NCBI GenBank assembly: GCA_964017045.1
Contig: OZ024809.1
Location: 3,956,512 to 4,020,511, forward strand
Origin: Omphiscola glabra
Taxonomy: Eukaryota > Mollusca > Gastropoda > Lymnaeidae
Direction: 5' to 3'
Length of the DNA stretch: 64,000 nucleotides
The position numbers were made by a program, and so were the translations under genes. The notes under the pieces were generated by a model. It worked only from the letters and a program-made list of their open reading frames with translations, was not told the DNA's origin and searched no databases. Shown here in pieces: positions 28,301 through 40,300 of this stretch (position 1 is the first letter of the stretch; each line of letters opens with the position of its first letter).

Positions 28301-31300
28301 TGCACTGAGTGCCTTCAGGAAGTCCAGGTCTGTGCCCTGATGCTTGGCGGTACTGATGAGATTGTTGACCTCATTGCTGTACGCCTCGTTCACACGAGCG
28401 GATGGCTGGATGCACATGTTGAACGGTTGGGTGAGCGTGGCCATTAACCTGTAGGCAAAACCACACACCAAAACTGATACTGTTAACAACAGGACTGATT
28501 GAAAGGGGGCTATCCTCAATTAACAAAGGTTTAGGGATAAAAAAAATTTAAAGGTAGGGGAGATATTGCCAGTTTGAGTTATTAATATTTTGTGTGTGTC
28601 TTTATCAGTCACAAAGTCCACAGTGGGTGGATCCAATTGCCTTGCCCATCTGGTGCTGAATGTGCCCCAGTCTCAGCAAATGCTTCTCTGTTTGTGGTCT
28701 TAGGTTTTTAAGAGTCTTCATATTTCATATAATTTTTTTCAAAAGATTTTGGTTATATTTTTTTTATCACAACTTTATCATATCCTTCCAGGCAAAAAAA
28801 AATAATTGAAATGAAGTACATTATCTACCAAGAGCATTTCAGATATTCATCAAAATTTAAGCTGGTAGAACAAAATTAATTATTGGATGTTTTTGTTGCA
28901 TTGGTATTTACATTTTTACACTTGGTGACACAGTAAATGAAAGAAATAAGACTGAACAACTTACCTCACAGCTTTGCCAAAGATTTCCTCGTCATGACAA
29001 ACTTTGAGTAGAGGCACCAGGTCCTGAGAGGAAAGACAAGCAATGTAAGGAAGACTTCAAATCTAGAATCATTCACAAAGATCTTTTGGGAGACTGATTG
29101 CCGCCACGTACAAAACTAATATCCCCCTCTTAATCTCCTTTTCTACAAAATGGCACAAAATGATTATGAATAATGAGGGACACTAGATTCTATTAACAGC
29201 TGTTTGTTAATACTGAATTGGACTTGTCCATGTTTGGAAAGATAAAGTACACTTGAGTCAGTGTCACACTGGTAGACTTGCAATCTATTATGTTTTGGTA
29301 TATGTTCTCACTTAACATAAATTTTGTTTTTTCCACATTCAAGTAGCTTCCATTAAGGTAGTATATTGCTGCAATCACAATTTCACTTCATTCAACTAAA
29401 ACTCACTTGTACTTGTAGAAAATTACTAGAAAAACACACAATAAATTCCACTTAAACAAAACACCTTGAAGAGTTTTGATTTCATAAAAACCCAATTATT
29501 GATACCAGTCTATAACATGAGGCTGGAAATATCACCTGAAATAAAATATGTATCACTTCCAAACTCAGTGTTGCATGAGCATTTGACACAAGACTAGTCA
29601 CAGCATGGGTTCTATGAACACCACAAGCCTTTACTCTATTATTTATATGTATATGTAAATCAACTATTCATCTGTTTGTGTCTGTAATCCACATCAGTCT
29701 ACTAAAGCAATACCCAACTTATCACTTCTTTTATACCAATGGCTTGTAGATAAAGAGCAAGCTCAACAGTTTTTAGTTCACATTTCAATGTCAACCGAAG
29801 AAGTCGATTTTTTTAAGAGAAGGAAAATAAGGTTTTAAAAAAAATAATAACAAGCAACCAAAGTGCGGCCGAGTCTATGAACACAAAAGTTCTATCTGTA
29901 CTTTATTTTGTTGAAGCTGATACCCCCATTTGGCTATCAAGACATTACGGGCGGTTATTTTGGCAGAAGACTTGAAACTGCATCTAAAGATGACAAGGGC
30001 AGGTAACTCTATCTCTTCACAACAATGATGTAATTCCCTTGAAAATAAATGCCAGACACAGTTTCTACTAGTGCCTCCTAGGGTGAGAGTGTTTTTATTC
30101 TATTTTTTTAAAAAATACTTTTTTTAGGGCATTGGTAGCTGAAGTTATTGGTGTTGAAAGGATGCTAGGGGAACAGAAATCATAGGATACATTTAAGAAA
30201 GCCACTTAAACGTCTTTTATAGAATAATGGTTTAATTTTGGTTGGATTTCTTCAAATGATACACAAAAGTAAATTGCAGTTGGTCCAAGTTGAAGGACAC
30301 GAACCCTGTCGCTTATATGATATATCAGGGCAACTCAAAGTGTTGGTCCAAGTTGAAGGACACGGACCCTGTGGTTTATATGATATATCAGGGCAACTCA
30401 AACTGTTGGTCCAACTGGAAAGACACGGACCCTGTGGCTTATATGATATATCAGGGCAACTCAAACTGTTGGTCCAACTGGAAGGACACGGACCCTGTGG
30501 CTTATATGATATATCAGGGCAACTCAAACTGTTGGTCCAACTGGAAGGACACGGACCCTGTGGCTTATATGATATATCAGGGCAACTCAAACTGTTGGTC
30601 CAACTGGAAGGACACGGACCCTGTGGCTTATATGATATATCAGGGCAACTCAAAGTGCCGGTCCACCTTGACTGGCCCAAGTTGACTGGCCCAAGTTGAC
30701 CAGCATGGAAATCCTTCATTCACAAGTTTTAAAAAAAAAGATAGAATAAAAATAATCAATAAATAAACTGGTGGTAAATCTCTGCGGGGGGGGGCCCGGG
30801 CGCTGGCTAGACAAGATTTTTGTTGCACCCCTTCCATGAAAAAAAAACTCTGCAGTAAGCAAAAAATGCTGCCCTTTCATATAAAGACAACAGTGCCACA
30901 CGGGGTGGCTACCGACGCCAGCTGCCCCCTTCCTCCGCCACTGACAGAGGTTTCGGGACAGTAGTGATGAGGAAAACTTTTAAACTATTAATTTTGAATG
31001 CATGGGTCACAAAACCTAAAATGACAGCCCTCCCCCCCCCTTAAATGTCACGCATCGGTCCTGTTTGAACCTGCCCACTGCACGAAAACTTTACATAACT
31101 GAAAAACTGAGTTAATACAAGTCCCAAATAAGTGGCATCTTTACAACAGTTCCAGGGCTAGGGCCATGTTTTCAAACTGTCACCCAGTCCAGACACCCAC
31201 TGGCCCGCTAGGGTTTCTCAACAATTGTGAGCTTTTGACAATTTATGCTATGGACCCGTCACATCCCTTGTGACAGCTTCTGGTTTGCTTTTGTTTGTCT

Positions 31301-34300
31301 TCTGACCTGAAGTGATTTGTTTAAAAGATTTCATCGACACACAGCAACAACCGCCCACCACCACCACGTTCACCACTATGTGGATGTATCAGAATATGTA
31401 CATTACACAGTCCATGTATTTTAAGTACCAAAGTGTACCTAATGACTTGGAAGACTACAGTCAAACCTCATTGATAGCCAAGAGCTTTTTATTTAGAACC
31501 TTTTAATGGAAATCAGAATGGAAATCCCGTCTCTCTTGCCTTTTTCAAAATACCAACTGTGTCATACATCACTTACATTTTCTTTCGTAAGTAGGACAGT
31601 GTCTTTACACAAGACAACAGGAAATTTTGAATGGAATTCCAGAGTCTCTAAGCAACATGGAAATGCCAGAAGATCCTCTTTCCAAAATTTCTACGATTTA
31701 AAAAGAAGGTTAAGGTCTTAAACACAAAGTGTATGAACCCTATGGCAATGGGTCACTAATATAATGACCTTTTTTTCAGTAGCCGTAACAGCTGGGTTTT
31801 GAGGCTATTGTCTCACCAGATGTCAGTAGCCCTAGACAGTTAGGTATTGAGGCTATTGTCTCACCAGATGTCAGTAGCCCTAGACAGTTAGGTATTGAGG
31901 CTATTTTATCACCAGATGTCAGTAGCCCTAGACAGTTAGGTGTTGAGGCTATTTTATCACCAGATGTCAGTAGCCCTAGACAGTTAGGTATTGAGGCTAT
32001 TTTATCACCAGATGTCAGTAGCCCTAGACAGTTAGGTATTGAGGCTATTTTATCACCAGATGTCAGAAGTCCTAAACAACTATGTATTGAGGCTATTGTC
32101 TCACCAGATGTCAGTAGCCCTAGACAGTTAGGTATTGAGGCTATTGTCTCACCAGATGTCATTAACCCTAGAGAGCTAGGTATTGAGGCTATTGTCTCAC
32201 CTTCTCCACCACCATCTCTAAGGACATACGTCTCCTGACGTCAAACGTTTTCTTGTCTTCATTCAACAAGGCATCTATCATCTCCTCGAGTACCTCTGAA
32301 ACATAAGAAACATACATGTTAAGTTTATCAGGCTTTTGCTCGACTCGAAGCCCACTGTCTACATGTGTGCCTATATCTGTTTTAGAAATGAGGTGCTGCA
32401 ACGAAGTCATTGAATTCCTTCATCTACGGTCTTATTTTGTTGTTGGTGGCATTTTGAAAAAAAAAACCAAGAATTAGTTTAGCCTCCGATTCTTATGACG
32501 TAATAGGAATTAACACGTAAATGGTTAGTAAGAGACACACAATACACACGGTAGGTCAAAGCTCAAAATGAGACCAAACAACAAAGTGTCGGCTAAAAGC
32601 CTTCTGCGGCGAACAGAAGGGGACAAGTAAACATACATTGAAATAAAAAGTGGACAATTAGCTAGAGGAAATCTGCTATCAACGGTAACAGAATCAGAGG
32701 TAAGACTAAGAAATCAAAGATTAGGTGATGTGGTATAGGAAAGCGACTCCAAAGATTTCTAAGCCTGCTGGACAAGTTTCGAAATTGCACCGGGGACCGA
32801 TGCCAGACGTAGTAATGGTCATTTATTTTTATTTGACCGCCAAAGTAAGGCTCGTGGGCCGGTGCCGGTCCACGGACCATCATTTAGGGAACGCTGGTAT
32901 AGCAAACCCAGAACGATCGTCCGCTGGATGTTGAAAGGGTCAGAAAAAGGGGGTGTGGGTAATTTCGTTAAGGGTATTGTTTAGGCTCTACGGTGCGCAG
33001 TTAAAAGATTTTAGGACATTATATATGCGGGAATGTAATTACAATTTCAAACCAAAAAAAAAAAGGGGGGGAGGGCTGTGTTAATTTTAGGCAAGAGTGA
33101 GGGGCGAGGCATTCAATATTTTTAGGTAATTGGGTGGGGCGTAAGTCCAAAAAAAAATCAAAATTGGGGATTAGGAGAAAGAATGAATCCATTTGATATC
33201 ATGCGGTAATAGCGTGCCAGACATCATATTCTCTATGCATACTTTATCGGTGTATATTTAAATTTGATGGCTTTGTATTCGGTTTTTGTTTCCAGTCAGC
33301 GGAGGTCTGTTTTCACTCTTCATCAAACGATGAATAAAACAATGAGTCACAGTCTTACACATTTGATCTAATAGAAAGGCATATGGATATATTTGCACAA
33401 GACAAAGTTGGACGGGTGGCACTTCTTCGTACTGACCATTTGGGGTGATGACATCAAACAAATTAATTACATTTTTTTTTTAAAATTTGAATTATTTATT
33501 TTAATTTCAATTTATTTATTTATTTTTTTATTTATTATGGGGAGGGGGCGGGCGGGAGGGGTGTGTGCTAACATGCTGACAACACCAGTAAGGCTGAGAC
33601 CATCTGTCTATTGTCTAATCATGCCCTGTAGGGTTTTTGTCCCTAAGAGGTATGTGAGAGACATCAAAATATCATAGTTACAAAGGGCACGCGTGTTTAA
33701 AATATGAAAGAGGCTCTGGCCAAGTCTGACCTATAGTGTACTAGGGTCATTCCAGTGGGAGGTTGAAAAGTTGACGCCGAAAAGCAAGTGGTTAATATAT
33801 TCATAATTCCTTCAGTCAAACCCAAGCTGGTTAAAGTTCAATCACTTTACACAATAGTTCATCATCATCATCATCATCATCAGGTCCCGTAGTCCTTCGA
33901 CCGTTGGGGCGCCACAGATGACATGTACACTATTCTTCTCCATTCCTCTCGCTCTTCTGCCCTACGCATAGCATCGCCTAGTTTTAATCCCGTCCATTCT
34001 TTGATATTATCTTCCCATCTTTTTCTTTGTTTTCCTCTTCTTCTTAACACAATAGTTAAGCAGGTATATTGAATCCGGAGTATTATTCCAGCGCTCTGAT
34101 ATTGTGGAGTCCCAAGATCTGTTACATTCACATCGTTTTATTTCTTTCATTAATCTAATGATTCGGGAACCTGGAGGGCGTCAATGTGAGACATTTATTT
34201 CAGTTTACAACAAACACTCATCAATTATTATGTCCGGTAAATATAGACACAATCGGATCGTCACGTTTGTGACTATCTCTTACGTCAATCAGACTTGACC

Positions 34301-37300
34301 TTTACCCCAAAGCTCAAGGGCGGCTTGTGACCAGGGTTGAGCGGCACGTGTCATGGCACAGAGGACAAAGTTAAACTCACGGCAGACGTATTCGGTCACC
34401 GTAGTGCTTGATATGGTTTGATAACGTCCAGAACTTAGACAAACCAAATTTGAGACAATGAAGACCTGAGACCTAAAAGACCTGAGACCTAACAAGATGA
34501 GAGACACCTAAAAAGACCAGAAAGAGACCTAACAAGAACAGAGAGAGACCTAACAAGACATGAGACCTAATAAGACCAGAGAACTAACAAGACCTGATAT
34601 CTAACAAGACATGATATCTAACAAGACCAGAGACCTAACAAGACCTGATATCTAACAAGACCTGATATCTAACAAGACTTGAGACTTAACAAGACCTGAT
34701 ATCTAACAAGACTTGAGACCTAACAAGACCTGAGACCTAACAAGACCTGATATCTAACAAGACCTGAGACCTAACAAGACCAGAGACCTAACAAGACCTG
34801 AGACCTAACAAGACCTGAGACCTAACAAGACCTGAGACCTAACAAGACCTGAGATCTAACAAGACATGAGACCTAACAAGACCAGAGAACTAACAAGACC
34901 TGATATCTAACAAGACATGAGACCTAACAAGACCAGAGAACTAACAAGACCTGATATCTAACAAGACTTGTAAGCCTATCTCCTCTTTCAAAGCACTCTT
35001 TTTACCGATACCTTGAATCCCATCCTTCAAAACACCTTTTTTATCGATACCTTGAATTCCAAATCGATACGCCGAATCCCATCCTTCAAAACACCTTTTT
35101 TATCGATACCTTAATTTCCAAATCGATACGCCGAATCCCTTCTTCAAAGCACTATGTCTATCGATGCCCCGAAATTCCTATTTCAATTCTGACTTTTTTT
35201 AAAATTTTTACTTGATGACTACTAGATTATCTCTAAACTTTAAAACAGTACTTTATAGATCAATTTAAAATCAGGGAAGACAAGAATATATTTGTTCCCA
35301 GCACCTTCCCCAACCGGAAATAAGAAGATATGACGTGGTGACCTGGGCTTGCACTTTGAACCAATCCCTGACGTGAGACAGCGAGGCGATTCTAGTTGTC
35401 ATGGAAACTAATGATTTTCGACCAATTAAAACATGGCTATATGTGGGAATGTTTGATCTATCCTATAGGCAAAAAACGGTGTGATTTCATGCATGATTGG
35501 CAGAGATCATGTAAGTAAGTCAAGCATGACGAGAATCTATAAAGTAAGTCAAGCTTTATGATTACTCAATTGTAACACAGAGCACATTTGTGGCGCGAAA
35601 TGCGACACACATCTTTTGGGGTTCTCATTTCAGACACAAATCACATGGGCTACTCATTTCAGAAACAAATAACTTGGGGTAGTATTAGTCTCACAAATCA
35701 CTCGGGGTGCTATTTTATGATACATAAAACTTGTGGTGGTTATTGTTTCAAAAATCACTCGGGGTGCTAATTTATGAAACGAATCGGGGTGCTACTATTA
35801 CACAAATCCCTTGGGGTACTCATTTGGCACACAAATCCCTTAGGAGAGGGGGGGAAGTGGTGCTAAAGGCAACCCGTATGTCACAACCATTGAAAGCGAG
35901 AGTAAACCACTTTGTGGTTTCCTTTCACGGAATGATTCCGATGCGCCGCTGACTACAAGCGTGTACAGGAAAAACAAAATAATCACGCTGTGAGTGACGG
36001 CCAAGAAGACGTTACTAAAACTGCTACAGTATCCATGGCAGCCAAGAAGACGTTACTAAAACTGCTACAGTATCCATGGCAGCACGCGGCTAACACCAGC
36101 ACAGTGTCATCGCAAGGACTACTAATCTAGATGGAAGACTACTGGAAAGTTAGTGGGGGGGGGGGGGGTTGTCGAGCGTGATAAAATAAAACCAACAGAG
36201 ACTGATTGGTTTCATTAATTTGTTTACAAGACCATAAAAGTTCAAGTCTAATGGCAGGATGTAACACCTATAATAAAGATCTTGTGGGAATATGTGTGGG
36301 ATTCTTGGCTCCGAAGCTGGATCCGTGGGTGTACAAAAATAATTTTAAAATGTCCGTTTCTCTTAAGTGTGGTAGCAAAATCTATGCGAAAAAAACGGGG
36401 CAAAAACCCAAGGCAGTGTTAATTTTTAAGGTAACTTTTCTCGGTGTTTTTTTTTTAAAAAAAGGTTTGTGTGTCAGATTTTTAAAACTACATAAAGGAA
36501 AATATAATCTTGATAACACAGTCAATTTCCGTTTAGAGGCTTAAGATAACGAACCAGTCATTTTGAGAATGTTAATTATAATTGATATTGTTGAGATTTA
36601 AGGTTGGCTAATATGCTAAGACGAATGAAAGGGTGGCGAAAACGTGTGGACTTATTGTATAGTCCGTGAAATGACGTGTGGACAACTAGATTATAGATCT
36701 ACCATTCTTTCGATGATGTATGGTTCATCAGTCACTTTTTGAGACATATCCAGTCTCAGAGACACATCCCCTGGTCTAATCTCAGATGCAAACCCCTGGT
36801 CTGGTGTTAGAGACATTCCCCCTTGTCTAGTCTCACTGACATATCCCTTAAATCTAGTCTCACCACAGGCCACTCCTAACTCACCTTGCATATGTGAAAG
36901 CTATAACCTTTCACGGCGGCTCACCACCAACTGACGTTATCGTCTATAGTAGACACAACCATTTCAGCAATAAACACATTTCTCGATGTGCCCATGAACA
37001 TTTTTCAGGCCTGGCTTACTCCAAACAACGACAGCAAAAGATCCTCAACGGTTACCCAGAGGCAATTACAATGACTAAATAAATTTATTGAAAACGGTCC
37101 ACTTAGTTTGAGGCGTCAACACCCAAACAAGACCACGTCTTGAGCCAATGTATCACAATTGGAAATGAACAGAACACGTACGTTGATATCCACACAGGAT
37201 CTGTAGTCACTTCAGAGAAAGTAAAATCCACTTCTTCGGAAAATAAGAACCCACAAAATCAATCAGAATCATAAAAATTTTAGTTGGACTATAAACAGGA

Positions 37301-40300
37301 CCACTGCGATTGTTACCGGACCACAGACCACAGAGACTTACTTCCGTGTAATAAAAAAATATCGTCTGAACTGCACTCAGTACTCCAAGAATATTCACCG
37401 GAGTGCCACCCAACCATCTACACCACAAGACGCTTGGAGTGGGGAGGGGGGAGGTGTGTTAGGATGAGCCAAATCAATGTAATGTTATCTCGCTCCAATG
37501 TCATGTGTCTCGGAACTCACGTTCCGCGATTATCTGTTTTGTTTTTGTATTGTTATGGCACAAAGTTCTTCTTCCCTCGTTTTGTAGGGCGTATTGAATC
37601 CTGAAGACACTTGCAGGTGAAAGTGAACGATGGTCTCTACTTCCTTGTTGGTGCATATACTGTTTACGCGCCGAGAGGCGGGGGGTGATCTTTCTAATTG
37701 CTATAACGCTTGGTCACGAGCAGCAGTGCAGAGGCGGATTCAGGATGGGAGAACTTTCGGTTCGTTTCCCTTGACAGGTTTTCGAATGACCTAATAAGGG
37801 TATTTTTTTGGTTTAAAGATCCCATCACGATGCCATTTAAGAATTTATAATCATGGTTACACCCTTGATACCACTGTCAAATTATTGTTCAGCAGTTTGA
37901 GAGGGGGTGGGTTCAGGTTCCAACCTGACATCCATCAAAGAGTGGGGGAAAAAAACGATGAAGATTTGAAAATGATCAGATTTATAATATCTCCTTAAGT
38001 TTTTTTTAAACGTTCACTGAGCACACAAATAAGTCGGTATGTAATTTGGACACATACGTATATGGCGTTGAAGGCAGAAGCGGTTCTGGGGAGGGGGGAT
38101 CTTATAAATAATGAGACACCCCCCCCCCCCAATTTTTTAGTTTTTTAATTAAAATTAATAAATAATTATTTTTCTTTTTTAAAAATACATCTATTGTTAT
38201 AGACCATAATGGAATGGCATTAACGGGGGGTCGGGGGAAACGGCGCAACTAGCAATTCAAACAATGTGAGTTTTTACCCTTATGGTTATAGTCTAGGACC
38301 ATTTCATACATGCATATGCATTCCTTTAGTTATCCCGTGATTTATACATTTATATTGTTTGTCAGAAACGAAAAGTTAAATTAAAAAAAACAACACTCAA
38401 TGGCATTCACCCGCTAGGCTTCGGTTTCGCCCCACAGGCCTAGGTTTTGCCCCCAGGCATCGGTTTCGCCCCCAGGCCTCTGTTTCGCCCCCAGGCCTCG
38501 GTTTCGCTCCCAGGGCGGGGTATCAACAAATTGTTAGGGGTGGTCAAATCAGTCATGATTTTCGATTTATAGTAAAAAGGACAGTTCTTCAATCTTCGTT
38601 TCTGATATCACAATTTCAGGGAGGTCACTCTGAACTTGCATAAAATAAATCTTGAACGTTACAAAAAGATGTATTCTGAACTGGGGGGGGGGGTGGGATT
38701 GGCCCCCGGGGTGGGGGTGGTAAAGTCCTCCTGGTTTAACATAAGAATATGACAAAGTTCACTTATTGTATGACCGTATGCTATAAAAGTCTAATATACC
38801 TTTTCTACACTGGTGTAATCAAACACATCACCTTTAGAAGGGTATAACTCTACAGATACGATACCGTCATGCAATAAGTGGCTTTGGTGTTAATTCTTTT
38901 AAGCCATTTATCTACACATTACTCATCTTTTCATTTGGTTTACACAGAAGAAACCACTCTCGTGAACAAAGAACCTAACAATGAAACACATTCATGCATT
39001 GCCGGGCTGCACGTGATCAGGTCAACTAGGCAGTCTCACCATTCTCACCATAGGAGCAATCAAAAGTCACAGGTTGTATGTTGAATTGATAGTTTATATG
39101 ATTGCAGGGTAACGATGAGTTGGAGTCGTCGTCTGGTCTTCTGTCAATGACTGAGTATGTGGATGAGACACAAGTATAAGAATATGAAGGACACGGGTGT
39201 AAGAATATGAAGGACACGGGTGTAAGAATATGAAGGACACGGGTGTAAGAATATGAAGGACACAAGCATAATATGAAGGACAAGGGTGTCACAGTATGAA
39301 AGACGCAAGCATAAGAATATGAAGGACACGGGTGTAAGAATATGAAGGACACACGTATGTTTTTTGTACATGTGAGGACGGTCTATTACATTCACAGAGT
39401 GCGTGTGTAAGCGACACGAGAAGCTACTCTCAGACCCAAACAACGCGTGTGTAAGCGACGCGAGAAGCTACTCTCAGACCCAAACAACGCGTGTTTAAGC
39501 GACACGAGAAGCTACTCTCAGACCCAAACAACGCGTGTGTAAGCGACACGAGAAGCTACTCTCAGACCCAAACAACGCGTGTGTAAGCGACACGAGAAGC
39601 TACTCTCAGACCCAAACAACGCGTGTGTAAGCGACACGAGAAGCTACTCTCAGACCCAAACAACGCGTGTGTAAGCGACACGAGAAGCTACTCTCAGACC
39701 CAAACAACGCGTGTCTGAGACATATGAAACCCTGACGCCCAAACCACCCCATACACCTACCTGCTTACAAAATACAAACTTCATCTGTACCATACCATAC
39801 ACCTACCTGCTTACCAAATACAAATTTCATCTGGACCATACCATACACCTACCTGCTTACAAAATACAAACTTCATCTGGACCATACCATACACCTACCT
39901 GCTTACCAAATACAAACTTCATCTGGACCATACCATACACCTACCTGCTTACCAAATACAAACTTCATCTGGACCATACCATACACCTACCTGCTTACCA
40001 AATACAAACTTCATCTGGACCATACCATACACCTACCTGCTTACAACACACCTACCTGCTTACGAAAAACAAACTTCATCTGGACCATGCCACACACCTG
40101 TCTGCTTACCAAAATACAAACTTGATCTGGACCATGCCACACGCCTACCAGCTTACCAAACACAAACATCATCTGGACCGTGCCACACGCCTGCCTGCTT
40201 ACCAAACACAAACTTGATCTAGACGGGTGATGCAGCCAATGCAATATATGGCAGTCCGAAAAAGAAGCGAATGTCGTTGGTTATTGGTTTGGAGTGGTCC

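Noticed and set aside
28449..28519. Extension of tim exon 4 upstream (MRIAPFQSVLLLTVSVLVCG), which looks like a signal peptide
   Set aside because: A 3' splice site sits exactly where family similarity begins (RLMATLTQP), and exon 3 joins there in phase.
31776..32162. 128-codon minus-strand frame (LTSGETIASIPNCLG repeats)
   Set aside because: A reading of the 48-bp array at the exon 2 donor, in the intron.
39711..40217. 168-codon plus-strand frame with PYTYLLTKYKFHLDHT repeats
   Set aside because: Minisatellite of 46 bp cycling through frames; no independent support.
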